Assembly: GCF_004791025.1 (NCBI RefSeq)
Contig: NZ_SRUO01000014.1
Coordinates: 1 to 64,000, forward strand
Direction of reading: 5' to 3'
DNA length: 64,000 nucleotides
Source: Mesorhizobium sp. M4B.F.Ca.ET.203.01.1.1
GTDB lineage: Bacteria; Pseudomonadota; Alphaproteobacteria; Rhizobiales; Rhizobiaceae
Shown: positions 26,134-34,054 of the stretch, piece after piece
How the letters are laid out: the number at the start of each line of letters is the position of its first letter
Numbering within the stretch: position 1 is the first letter of the stretch
Translations under genes and position numbers: made by a program
The notes under the pieces: model-generated
What the model was told of the DNA's origin: nothing
Seen by the model: the letters and a program-made list of their open reading frames with translations, nothing else
Databases searched by the model: none

Positions 26134-26220
26134 TCAGATCGAGCGCAATCCTCCCGCCGCCAGCGAGCTACCGTAGCTAAAGTACCAAAACGAGGCGGTC
26201 AGGTGGATCATGCGGCTCAT
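26134..26220 (-). CDS. aroG leader peptide, aromatic-rich
   Basis: A 28-codon open frame (ATG 26220-26218, TGA ending at 26134) upstream of the aroG terminator. Its middle reads FWYFSY: codons for Phe, Trp, Tyr, Phe and Tyr within six positions. The next codons, for SLAAG, contain the 8-mer that can pair with the terminator's 5' arm. This matches the design of ribosome-mediated attenuation: stalling at uncharged aromatic codons would free the antiterminator. A second in-frame ATG at 26211 could be the real start. The ribosome binding site is weak. Confidence 0.75.
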   Translation of the reverse strand: MSRMIHLTASFWYFSYGSSLAAGGLRSI

Positions 26221-26242
26221 ATAGTCGATGCGAAGGCGCTTG

Positions 26243-26521
26243 TCACGTGTCGGTAGGGGCTCGGCTTGATATTTGTCTCGCCTGAACGTGGTTCAACAGT
26301 GAGACGACATACCGTTCCATCTCAAGCCTGCGAGCGGTATTGAGAACGCTTGTCCATGTATCCTGCGGATCAGCACCGCGGGCGATCATGGCCGGCGCGT
26401 TGTGAAATGAGTCTGCAAGCATGCGTGCTGTAGGTAGGTCATCGGCCGCGCGAATTTCGATGAGGACGGTGCCGAGAATCTTCAGGATATTTTCGTTCGT
26501 GATGGGTTGAGGATCACTCAA
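26243..26521 (-). CDS. Hypothetical protein, 92 residues
   Basis: A small, mostly helical protein starting with a likely TTG, with AAAGG upstream. It contains NENILKILGTVLIEIRAADDLPTARMLADSFHNAPAMI and a C-terminal helix LEMERYVVSLLNHV. It has no signal peptide or membrane segment. It lies directly upstream of the aroG leader on the same strand. I do not recognise its family; amino-acid composition looks like a real protein. Confidence 0.5.
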   Translation of the reverse strand: MSDPQPITNENILKILGTVLIEIRAADDLPTARMLADSFHNAPAMIARGADPQDTWTSVLNTARRLEMERYVVSLLNHVQARQISSRAPTDT

Positions 26522-26830
26522 TTGAGACGCCTTTCTTTCGGTACGGGCCTCGTCTCAGCTTGAAATTTGCTCGTGGCCTCGGGGAAACCAGATACGACGA
26601 CGAAACCAGTTGCCCATGATTTTGATCGAAATCATCCATGTCCTGACCATCTCGATGCTGACGACCTTTTGCACGGATCCGAAGGTTAGCGAGAACAGTT
26701 GTAGAGCGTTGGCTTCTGACCGCGCGGTGACGCCAACCCCAAGATGGCCGCTTGCCGTGATCTAATATGGAATGCATCGAGACATTCTCTTGTGGCGAGG
26801 GCATAGGCTCTCGAACCCGACATGCCCTGT
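26522..26830. other. Region of uncertain coding status
   Basis: On the minus strand a 96-codon frame (26514-26804) overlaps the next start by eight bases and is rich in Arg, Ser and His. It has no recognised domain. It may be a decayed gene or a chance frame in a slightly AT-richer stretch next to the vapBC module. I see no RNA gene or repeat here. Confidence 0.3.
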
Positions 26831-27253
26831 TTATGCAGTCCAGGGATCGAAGAGTTCGATTCCAAAGCCTTCGAAATCCTTCGTGTTGCGCGTTGCCAAA
26901 GTGAGCTGCTGCGCAATCGATGTGGCAGCGATCAGTCCATCCATTGAGGACAGACCGCGGCCGCGGCGCTTGGCAAGGCCCATCAGGTCGCCCCAGGCCA
27001 AGGCAACGGCTTCGTCCACCGGCAAAACCCTCTGCTCAAAGCGCTGGGGCAAATCCCGAGCGAGCCATTCTGCAAGCGCTTCGCGTTTGCGTCCCTCATC
27101 CATGAGGGCAACGCCGCGGCGGATTTCGGCGATCGACACGACGCTGATGAATGAGCGGTCCTCGTCAAGCTCGTCCAACCAGCCCAACACGCGTGCGTCT
27201 GGCGCCGGCCTTGTCACTTCGGACAGGACATTCGTATCAAGCAGTATCTTCAC
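26831..27253 (-). CDS. vapC: PIN-domain toxin, VapC/FitB type
   Basis: A 140-residue PIN-domain ribonuclease. The conserved acids are in MKILLDTNVLSEV (Asp6), SIAEIRRG (Glu), and SSMDGLIAATS (Asp), with a final TRNTKDFEGFGIEL. This FitB-like subgroup usually cuts tRNA or rRNA. The GTG start overlaps the antitoxin stop by four bases. It is paired with the upstream vapB. Confidence 0.9.
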   Translation of the reverse strand: MKILLDTNVLSEVTRPAPDARVLGWLDELDEDRSFISVVSIAEIRRGVALMDEGRKREALAEWLARDLPQRFEQRVLPVDEAVALAWGDLMGLAKRRGRGLSSMDGLIAATSIAQQLTLATRNTKDFEGFGIELFDPWTA

Positions 27254-27492
27254 AGCGGCAGATCACGCGGCTCGTCGCGTTGACGCTCAAGGTTCAAATC
27301 GGAGCCGCGCAACGGCGACTCCAGCAGGAACTCCGCCAGCGTGCCTTTCCGTGCGGTCTTGCGCCGCCATTCCTCTGCGGACACGACGACCACGCTTGGT
27401 TTGCCGTTTCGGGTGATCGTCTGCGGCGACGATTGTGCCCGATCTATAACCTCCGAGAGCCGGGCTTTTGCCCCAGCGACCGTCCAGCTCAT
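27250..27492 (-). CDS. vapB: Phd/YefM-type antitoxin of the VapC toxin
   Basis: An 80-residue protein with the Phd/YefM N-terminal fold: MSWTVAGAKARLSEVIDRAQ followed by PQTITRNGKPSVVVVSAEEW. The C-terminal tail, rich in Leu and Arg, should bind the toxin. The start at 27492 fits homologue length; a frame upstream reaches 27699 but crosses the operator repeats. GTGA overlap with vapC. Confidence 0.88.
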   Translation of the reverse strand: MSWTVAGAKARLSEVIDRAQSSPQTITRNGKPSVVVVSAEEWRRKTARKGTLAEFLLESPLRGSDLNLERQRDEPRDLPL

Positions 27493-27526
27493 ATCTTCTT
27501 TGGGTCCAGGCAGCATTTCAATCTCA

Positions 27527-27553
27527 TGACTATTCTGACCATCTTGACTATAT
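27527..27553. promoter_or_regulatory. Triple 9-base direct repeat, antitoxin operator
   Basis: Three copies of TGACYATNN at exact 9-base spacing start at 27527, 27536 and 27545. They lie 35-60 bases upstream of the vapB start and are probably bound by the VapB-VapC complex for autoregulation. Confidence 0.55.
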
Positions 27554-27676
27554 GGGAATAGCGATGCTGCGGCAACAGGGACTTTCAGAGCCCGGGACGC
27601 CCTGATAGGCGCTCGAGCCCAATCACTCGTGAACGCGCGGCCGATCTGCTTCTGGATGCGAGGCTGCTCGCCTGCC

Positions 27677-28471
27677 CTACTCGCCGACCACGCCAGCAAT
27701 GTTCTGGTCGTAGTCGACCAGCGAGCCGGTCATCACGCCGGCCTGCGGGCTGAGCATATAGGTGATCAGCCGCGCAAGCTGGGCCGGCTTGACCAGCTGG
27801 CCCATCGGCTGCGAGGCCTCGGCCTTTTGCAGCCAGTCGTCCGGGGCGTCGTGCCACTTCTTCTGCACGATCGCCTCGCCCTCGGTGTCCATCCAGCCCG
27901 GCAGCACCGCGTTGCAGCGGATGCGGTTCCTCCGATAGGAGCTGGCGACATTCTTGGTCAGCGTCATCAGCGCGCCCTTGCTGGTCGAATAGGGCGTCAG
28001 GAAGGACTGGCCGGCATGCGCCGACATCGACAGCACGTTGACGATCGAGCCCGGCGCCTTGCGGGCCAGAAGATGCGCGACCAGGCCCTGCATCAGGAAG
28101 AAGGGGCCGCGCACATTGGTGTCGAAGATCTGGTCGAAGACGTCCTCTGTCGTTTCGATCAGCGAGCCGCGGGCCGAGGTGGCGGCGGCGTTGACCAGCG
28201 CGTTCAGCGTGCCGAAATGCGCGATCGCCGTGTCCACGGCGCGCTTGCAGTCGGCGACCTTGGCGACGTCGGCGCTGATGAAGATGGCGTCGACGCCGCC
28301 CTTCTTCAGCGCCGCGACCGCCTTGTCGCCCTTCTCCTGCGAGCGGCCGACCAGCGCCAGCGCGCGGCAGCCCTCGTCGGCCAGCGCCTCGGCGACGGCG
28401 AAGCCGATGCCTTGCGCGCCGCCGGTGACGAGGGCGCGCGTTTCCGAATTGCGACCGGCCAAACCGCTCAT
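27677..28471 (-). CDS. SDR-family oxidoreductase of the inositol operon
   Basis: A 264-residue short-chain dehydrogenase. TGGAQGIGFAVAEAL binds the cofactor, VNAAATSARG replaces the usual NNAG, and the catalytic YSTSKGAL supplies Tyr and Lys. It is the last gene of the transporter-dehydrogenase operon that starts at 32538. It likely oxidises or reduces a cyclitol or keto-cyclitol. AGGAGAA precedes the ATG. Confidence 0.85.
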   Translation of the reverse strand: MSGLAGRNSETRALVTGGAQGIGFAVAEALADEGCRALALVGRSQEKGDKAVAALKKGGVDAIFISADVAKVADCKRAVDTAIAHFGTLNALVNAAATSARGSLIETTEDVFDQIFDTNVRGPFFLMQGLVAHLLARKAPGSIVNVLSMSAHAGQSFLTPYSTSKGALMTLTKNVASSYRRNRIRCNAVLPGWMDTEGEAIVQKKWHDAPDDWLQKAEASQPMGQLVKPAQLARLITYMLSPQAGVMTGSLVDYDQNIAGVVGE

Positions 28472-28502
28472 CGCTGTTCTCCTGTGTTCGAATTCAAAAA
28501 GC

Positions 28503-29495
28503 TCAGTCGACGCGAACAGTCTTGCCGGTCTTCGCCGACTTGAGCGCGGCGTCCGCAAGCTTCAGCGCCACAAGGCCGTCCGTTCCGCTTGGCGCCGCCT
28601 TCTTGCCCTTGGTTGCCGCGCCGATGAAGGCGGCGATCTCGTTGGCGTAGGCGTCGAGGTAGCGGGTCATGAAGAAGTCGTGCAGCGGCGGGCGCGTGTA
28701 GCCCTTGTCGTTGGCGAGCTCGATCGACACCGGCCGCTGGTTCTCGGCGGCGACCATGCCCTTCGAGCCGTGCACCTCGATGCGCTGGTCATAGCCATAG
28801 GTGGCGCGGCGCGAGTTGGAGATGACAGCCTGCTTGCCGGACGCGGTCTCGAGGATGACGCTGACCGAGTCGAAATCGCCGGCCTCGCCGATTTTCTCGT
28901 CCACAAGCACCGAAGCGTGTGCGCTCACCGCCACCGGCTCCTCGCCGAGCAGGAAGCGCGCCATGTCGAAATCGTGGATGGTCATGTCGCGGAAGATGCC
29001 GCCGGAGCGGGCGATGTAGTCGAGCGGCGGCGCGCCCGGATCGCGCGAGGTGATGGTGACCATCTCCACCGTGCCGATGGCGCCGTCGTCGATGGCCTTG
29101 CGCACGGCGGCGAAATGCGGGTCGAAGCGGCGGTTGAAGCCGACCATCAGCGTGGCGCCGGCCTTCTCGACCACGGCCAGGCACTTCTCGACGCGCTTGA
29201 CGTCGAGATCGATCGGCTTCTCGCAGAAGATCGCCTTGCCGGCCTTGGCGAAGCGCTCGATGAGGTCGGCATGGGTGTCGGTCGGCGTGCAGATGATGAC
29301 GGCGTCGATGTCCTTGGCCTTCTCGATGGCCTCGATGCTGCGCACTTCGGCACCATAGGCCGAGGCCAGGTCGCTCGCCGCCTTCTCGAAGGCGTCCGCC
29401 ACGGCAACAAGTTTTGCATCGGGATTGGAGCCGACGGCGCGGGCGTGGACCTTGCCGATGCGGCCGGCGCCGAGAAGTGCGAAGCGGATAGTCAT
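28503..29495 (-). CDS. iolG: Inositol 2-dehydrogenase
   Basis: A 330-residue Gfo/Idh/MocA dehydrogenase. The Rossmann motif is LLGAGRIGKVHARAV, the active-site lysine is in FCEKPIDLD, and the C-terminal domain has SGGIFRDMTIHDFDMARFL with the catalytic Asp/His typical of IolG/IdhA. It oxidises myo-inositol to 2-keto-myo-inositol using NAD, feeding IolE. AAGGA precedes the ATG. It follows the ABC transporter in one operon. Confidence 0.92.
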   Translation of the reverse strand: MTIRFALLGAGRIGKVHARAVGSNPDAKLVAVADAFEKAASDLASAYGAEVRSIEAIEKAKDIDAVIICTPTDTHADLIERFAKAGKAIFCEKPIDLDVKRVEKCLAVVEKAGATLMVGFNRRFDPHFAAVRKAIDDGAIGTVEMVTITSRDPGAPPLDYIARSGGIFRDMTIHDFDMARFLLGEEPVAVSAHASVLVDEKIGEAGDFDSVSVILETASGKQAVISNSRRATYGYDQRIEVHGSKGMVAAENQRPVSIELANDKGYTRPPLHDFFMTRYLDAYANEIAAFIGAATKGKKAAPSGTDGLVALKLADAALKSAKTGKTVRVD

Positions 29496-29578
29496 GAATT
29501 GTCCTTTGAGGGTGGTTCTAAAACATGTCCGCGCCTTGTCTGGCGCGGACGATCTGGTTGATCCCGCCGTGACGGCCG

Positions 29579-30349
29579 TCAGGCGGCCTGGAGCTCCGCC
29601 TGTCCGGTCTTGGCGCCGGTGATATAGGCGACAATGTCGTTGCCGTCAGTGTCCTGCTTGCGCAAATTGGCGACGATCTTGCCGCGCCGGAAGACGACGA
29701 TACGGTCGACCAGGTCGAACACCTGGCGCATGTTGTGGCTGATCAGGATCAGCGGCTCGCCATTTTCCTTCAGCGTGCGGATGATGTTTTCGACCTGTGC
29801 CGTCTCCTGCACGCCGAGCGCCGCCGTCGGCTCGTCCATGATGATCAGCTTGGAGGCGAAGGTCGCCGTGCGGGCGATTGCCACGCACTGCCGCTGGCCG
29901 CCCGACATGTGGCGAATGGTGCTGGAGAGGTTCGGGATCTTCACCGCGGTGCGGACCAGTGCGGCCTCTGTCGCCTTGCGCATGTACTTGCGATCCAGAA
30001 TCGAGAACGGGCCGAGATTGAACAGCACCTTCTCGCGGCCGAGGAACAGGTTGGACGGCACGTCGAGATCGTCGGCAAGCGCGAGGTTCTGAAACACGGT
30101 TTCGATGCCCGCCTCGCGCGCCTCGATCGGCCCGGCGAAGCTCACCTCCTTGCCGTCGAACCAGACCTTGCCGTCGGTCCGCTGCTCGACGCCGGTGATC
30201 TGGCGCACGAAAGTCGACTTGCCGGCGCCGTTGTCGCCCATGATCGCGACATGCTCGCCCTTGCGCAGTTCGAAGTTGGCGCCTTCGAGAGCATGCACGC
30301 CGCCATAGCGCTTGGTCAGGTTTTCGGTCTTGAGAACGATGTCCGACAT
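29579..30349 (-). CDS. Inositol-type ABC transporter, ATP-binding protein
   Basis: A 256-residue single ABC domain. Walker A is MGDNGAGKSTFVRQ, the signature is MSGGQRQCVAIART, and Walker B is LIIMDEPTAALG. Unlike the RbsA-type ATPase at 9686, it has only one domain, as in the FrcA and inositol IatA-like branch. It lies two bases downstream of the permease gene and powers import with it. Confidence 0.9.
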   Translation of the reverse strand: MSDIVLKTENLTKRYGGVHALEGANFELRKGEHVAIMGDNGAGKSTFVRQITGVEQRTDGKVWFDGKEVSFAGPIEAREAGIETVFQNLALADDLDVPSNLFLGREKVLFNLGPFSILDRKYMRKATEAALVRTAVKIPNLSSTIRHMSGGQRQCVAIARTATFASKLIIMDEPTAALGVQETAQVENIIRTLKENGEPLILISHNMRQVFDLVDRIVVFRRGKIVANLRKQDTDGNDIVAYITGAKTGQAELQAA

Positions 30350-30351
30350 GG

Positions 30352-31428
30352 TCAAGCTCCTATCGCGCGGCGACGCTGGCGCCATTGATCGAGAACCACC
30401 GCGCCGACGATGATCACGCCCTTGACCATCTCCTGATAGTAGGCGTCGAGGCGCAGGAAGGTGAAGCCGGAGATGATGACGCCGAAGATCAGCGAGCCGA
30501 TGACGGTGCCGATGATCGAGCCGCGGCCGCCCGACAGCGAGACGCCGCCGATGACCGCCATGGCGATGGCGTCGAGCTCGTACATGACGCCCATGCCGGC
30601 CTGGGCGGTCAGGTTCTTGGAGCAGAGCACAACGGCGGCGAGCGAGGCGAGGATGCTGGCGATGACATAGACCAGCACCTTGTGGTTGGCGATCTTGATG
30701 CCCGACATGCGCGCAGCATCCTCGTTGGAGCCGATGGCATAGCAGTGCTTGCCGTACTTGGTGTAGGTCAGGATCAGCTGGAACAGGATCGCCAGCGAGA
30801 TGAAGATGATGACCGGCATCAGGCCCTTGCCTATCGCCGCGAAGCTGTCGGTCGGAAACGAGATCGGCTGGCCCTTGGACCACCATTTGGCGATGCCGCG
30901 CGCGGTCACCATCATGCCGAGCGTGGCGATGAAGGGCGGGATGCGCGTGTAGGCGATCAGAAGGCCGTTGACCAGGCCGGCGATCAAGCCGCAGCCGATG
31001 GCGACCAGCACCGGCACGATCACCGGCAGGTCGGTCAAGCCATAGTCGATGAACATCGCCTTGGGGTTGGGATTGCCGTTGACGGTCGCCACCTGGGCGA
31101 AGCTCATGGCGATCATCGCGGTGGCGCCGACGACCGAACCGGACGACAGGTCGATGCCGCCGCAAATGATCACCTGGGTCACGCCGATGGCGATGATGCC
31201 GACGATCGACACCTGCAGGATGATGATCTGCAGGCGCTGCTCGTTGAAGATGGCGTCGACATTGTCGCGGGTGTTGAACAGGAAGCTGTCACCGAGAAAG
31301 ACCCGGCCGATCAGCTCGAAAGCGCCGACGAGGATGACGAGCGCCAGGAAAACGTTGAACTCGGCAGGCCATGCACGCTTCTTCGCATCGTAGGTCAGCC
31401 CGCCGACGCCATGGGATGTCTGTGCCAC
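30352..31428 (-). CDS. Inositol-type ABC transporter, permease
   Basis: A 358-residue permease with about 8-10 membrane segments and the family motif GVTQVIICGGIDLSSGSVVG. The long loop FSIDY-like MFIDYGLTDLPVIVP is typical of the FrcC/IatP branch. The GTG start at 31428 is set by GGAGGAAAG upstream; the longer frame to 31470 lacks such a site. It lies between the binding protein and ATPase genes. Confidence 0.9.
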   Translation of the reverse strand: MAQTSHGVGGLTYDAKKRAWPAEFNVFLALVILVGAFELIGRVFLGDSFLFNTRDNVDAIFNEQRLQIIILQVSIVGIIAIGVTQVIICGGIDLSSGSVVGATAMIAMSFAQVATVNGNPNPKAMFIDYGLTDLPVIVPVLVAIGCGLIAGLVNGLLIAYTRIPPFIATLGMMVTARGIAKWWSKGQPISFPTDSFAAIGKGLMPVIIFISLAILFQLILTYTKYGKHCYAIGSNEDAARMSGIKIANHKVLVYVIASILASLAAVVLCSKNLTAQAGMGVMYELDAIAMAVIGGVSLSGGRGSIIGTVIGSLIFGVIISGFTFLRLDAYYQEMVKGVIIVGAVVLDQWRQRRRAIGA

Positions 31429-31534
31429 GTCTCTTTCCTCCGTCGGCCGCGTTCGCCCTCCCGCCCGCACGGGCGGGAGGAAACGAGGAGCGGCGCCGTT
31501 GTTCTGATCTGATGCGCCGCCCTATTTCTCTGTC

Positions 31535-31580
31535 GCAATTCCGCGCGGAAAACCGTTTCACGCTTTTCCTGGAACTGCGC
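31535..31580. repeat. Dispersed palindromic element, diverged copy
   Basis: GCAATTCC near 31535 and GGAACTGC at 31571 form arms around a core AAAACCGTTTCACGCTTTT. It belongs to the same family as copies at 38885, 41369, 46962 and 60126. It lies between the permease and the binding-protein gene. Confidence 0.6.
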
Positions 31581-31596
31581 TAGTGAACGGCCAGCC

Positions 31597-32538
31597 TCAG
31601 TTCTTCTTCAGGAACTTGTCGATGTTGGCCGGCGTGACGAGCTGGAACGGCACATAGACCTTGTGCTCGACCTTCTCGCCCTTGGACAGCTTGAGCGCGG
31701 CATCGAGCGCGCCGGCGCCCTGGCCAGCGGCGTCCTGGAACACCGTCACGTCGAGATCGCCGGCCTGCATCGCGGCGAGCGCGTCCTGGGTGGCATCGAC
31801 GCCGCCGACGACGACCGTCTTCATGTCGATGTTGGCGGCCTTCATTGCCTGGATGGCGCCGATGGCGCTTTCGTCGTTGTTGGCGATGACGCCGTCGAAC
31901 GGCTTGCCGGTCGACAGCCAGTTGGTCATCAGGTTCTGCGCCTGGTCACGGTCCCAGTTCGAGGTCTGCTTGTCGATGATCTTGATGAAGCTGCACTCCG
32001 GCGTGGCGATCACTTCCTCGATGTCCTTGGTGCGCTGCACCGCGGCCTGGTTGGAAAGCTCGCCCATGATCACATAGACGTTGGCCTCCTTCTTGCCGGC
32101 TTCGGTGAACAGGCGGCAGGCTTCCTTGGTTTCGAGCGTCCCGGAATCGGCTTCGTTCGAGGCGACGAAGGCCTGGTTTTCGGGCAGCGAGTCGACGTTG
32201 ACCGGTTCGCGGTTGACGTAGACGAGCGGGATCTTGGCGGCGGCCGCCGCGTCGGACATCGCCTGCGTGGCCGAGGTGTCGACCGGGTTGACGATGATGG
32301 CGTCGACGCCCGAGGCGGCGAAGTTCTTGATCTGGTCGAGCTGCTTGGCGACGTCATTCTGCGCGTCTTCGACCTGCAGCTCGACACCGTCCATGCCCTT
32401 GGCCTGCTCGATCATGCCGTTGCGCAGCACGGTGAGGAAGTTGTCGTCGAACTTGGCCATCGACACGCCAACCTTGGCGGCAAAGGCGGACGAACTCATC
32501 AGCGCCGCGAAAGCGACGCCCAAAAGCAGTTTCTTCAT
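31597..32538 (-). CDS. Inositol-type ABC transporter, periplasmic binding protein
   Basis: A 313-residue type I binding protein with signal peptide MKKLLLGVAFAALMSSSAFA. The mature start KVGVSMAKFDDNFLTVLRN and IVNPVDTSATQAMSDAAAAA recall the inositol-binding IbpA of Caulobacter and the rhizopine-binding MocB. With the permease and single-domain ATPase it makes a cyclitol importer. GGAGGAG precedes the ATG. It is the first gene of the operon. Confidence 0.88.
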   Translation of the reverse strand: MKKLLLGVAFAALMSSSAFAAKVGVSMAKFDDNFLTVLRNGMIEQAKGMDGVELQVEDAQNDVAKQLDQIKNFAASGVDAIIVNPVDTSATQAMSDAAAAAKIPLVYVNREPVNVDSLPENQAFVASNEADSGTLETKEACRLFTEAGKKEANVYVIMGELSNQAAVQRTKDIEEVIATPECSFIKIIDKQTSNWDRDQAQNLMTNWLSTGKPFDGVIANNDESAIGAIQAMKAANIDMKTVVVGGVDATQDALAAMQAGDLDVTVFQDAAGQGAGALDAALKLSKGEKVEHKVYVPFQLVTPANIDKFLKKN

Positions 32539-32653
32539 TGTATTTCTCCTCCACATGGTGTCCGGCTGCACCGATTTTTGCCCGGAATCCCCGATCTCCC
32601 GAGGAATCTCTCCCGCTTGCCATCTCGATTCCGGAGGGCGCCTCCCGCGTGAT

Positions 32654-32732
32654 GGAACGCCAAGTCCTGTGTTTGAAACAGATGTTCCGGAACGAAAGAA
32701 CCAAAATGCCTAGTTCATGAAATATTTATTCC
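32654..32732. promoter_or_regulatory. Two imperfect IolR-like boxes before the transporter
   Basis: GGAA-CGCCAA-GTCC (32654-32667) and GAAA-TATTTA-TTCC (32719-32732) each match GGAA-N6-TTCC at seven of eight positions. They lie 115-195 bases upstream of the binding-protein start. The region 32539-32849 holds no gene. Confidence 0.4.
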
Positions 32733-32792
32733 ATTTCAGGCGAAGGCGTCAAGGGCGAATCGAAAGCCGAGCGCCGGATTTTCGGTCCTGGC

Positions 32793-32807
32793 TGATAGAT
32801 TCTATCA
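32793..32807. promoter_or_regulatory. Palindromic operator TGATAG-N3-CTATCA
   Basis: Perfect 6-base arms around ATT, upstream of the cyclitol transporter operon. A nearly identical site lies on the other side of the LacI gene at 33928-33942, which suggests the LacI regulator binds both. Confidence 0.65.
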
Positions 32808-32849
32808 TTTGCTGCGGTTGCCGCGCCGGCGGGCGGATAGCCGGCCCCG

Positions 32850-33881
32850 CTAGATGTTTTCTGGCAAATAGATGTCGAAGGGCAGGAAGGTCTGGCCCGG
32901 CGCGTTGGCGGCGCCGGCCTCGATAGCATGCGCCATCAGGTCGACAAGCTCGCGGCAGAGCGCGGCGAGCGGAGTGGAGATCACCATGGTCAATATGTTG
33001 TCGGCAAGGGCGGCGCGCGACACGGGCGTGATCTCGTTGCAGACGACCGCCGGCATCTGCTTCGGCCGCGCTTCCCGCAGGCCCGAGACCGCGCCTTCCA
33101 TGCCGCCGCCGGCGACATAGCAGCCGGCGAGATCGGGATGCCGCGCCAGGAGGTCGATCATCGCGTCGTGAGTGACCTGGTTTGCCTCGAGATTGACCAG
33201 CGTCTCCAGCACGGTGAACTCCGGCGCATGCTCGCGGAAGAAGGAGCGGAAGCCGATCTCGCGCAGTTCATGACCGTGGAAGCGGTGGCTGCCGACGAAA
33301 AGGGCGACCTTGCCGGGCTTCCTCGCCGCCTTGGCGATCATCCAGGCGGCGGTGCGGCCGACCTTGCGGTTGTCGAGCCCGACATAGCCCTCGCGGATGC
33401 CGGAGGCAAAATCGGAGAGCAGCGAAAAGACCGGCAGGCCCCTCGCCTTCAGCGCCTCGACGGCGGCGGTCAATGTCGGGTGATCGGGCCCGACCAGGGC
33501 GACGGCCCGCGATCTGGTCGCCAGCCTGCGCATCTCCGCGGCGATCTCGTCCGGCACCAGCGAACTGGTGAAGTCTACCGCCGCGGTGCCGCGAAAACGC
33601 TGCGACTGCGCGACCGCCAGTTCGAGCTCGCGGGCGAACTCGCCGTAGAAAAAGTCCTCGCGCCTGAGCAACAGGAAGCCAAGGCGATATTCCGGCAATT
33701 CCTGGCGCATGCGCTGCCGGATCAGCCCTGCCGCGTGGTAGCCAATATCGGTCGCCGCCTCGTAGACGCGGCGCGCGGTCTCCTCGCGAACCGGCAAGCG
33801 GTTGTTGAGCACGCGGTCGACGGTGGCGACGCTGACCCCGGAAATGCGCGCCAGATCGGTGATGGTCGGCCGTTTCGCCAT
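32850..33881 (-). CDS. LacI-family regulator of cyclitol uptake and oxygenase genes
   Basis: A 343-residue regulator with HTH ITDLARISGVSVATVDRVL near residue 8 and hinge NNRLPVREETARRVYEAA. The sensor domain resembles sugar-binding proteins. It sits between two sites of the form TGATAG-N3-CTATCW, one ahead of the transporter operon and one in the divergent region before the oxygenase operon. This points to common control of both. The ligand, probably a cyclitol, is inferred. Confidence 0.88.
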   Translation of the reverse strand: MAKRPTITDLARISGVSVATVDRVLNNRLPVREETARRVYEAATDIGYHAAGLIRQRMRQELPEYRLGFLLLRREDFFYGEFARELELAVAQSQRFRGTAAVDFTSSLVPDEIAAEMRRLATRSRAVALVGPDHPTLTAAVEALKARGLPVFSLLSDFASGIREGYVGLDNRKVGRTAAWMIAKAARKPGKVALFVGSHRFHGHELREIGFRSFFREHAPEFTVLETLVNLEANQVTHDAMIDLLARHPDLAGCYVAGGGMEGAVSGLREARPKQMPAVVCNEITPVSRAALADNILTMVISTPLAALCRELVDLMAHAIEAGAANAPGQTFLPFDIYLPENI

Positions 33882-33927
33882 GATGGTCCTCCGCTAGCCT
33901 CCCTTCCTACACCAGCCTGATGGAAAA

Positions 33928-33942
33928 TGATAGAAACTATCT
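33928..33942. promoter_or_regulatory. Palindromic operator TGATAG-N3-CTATCT
   Basis: Matches the site at 32793 except for the last base. A further half-site CTATCA lies at about 33957-33962. It is located between the divergent LacI gene and the oxygenase operon. Confidence 0.65.
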
Positions 33943-34054
33943 TCATGATGTTGATCCTATCATTTGTTGCCGCTATTTTGAATTTCGACGCCTGCGATCC
34001 CAGGCCCGGGATTGGCCGGCCAGAGATCGACGAGGCGTGGTGGAGGACCCCGGA

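Noticed and set aside
33920..34054. Longer start for the MocD-like oxygenase
   Set aside because: The extension would cover the LacI operator, and the ATG at 34055 has a GAGGA ribosome binding site.
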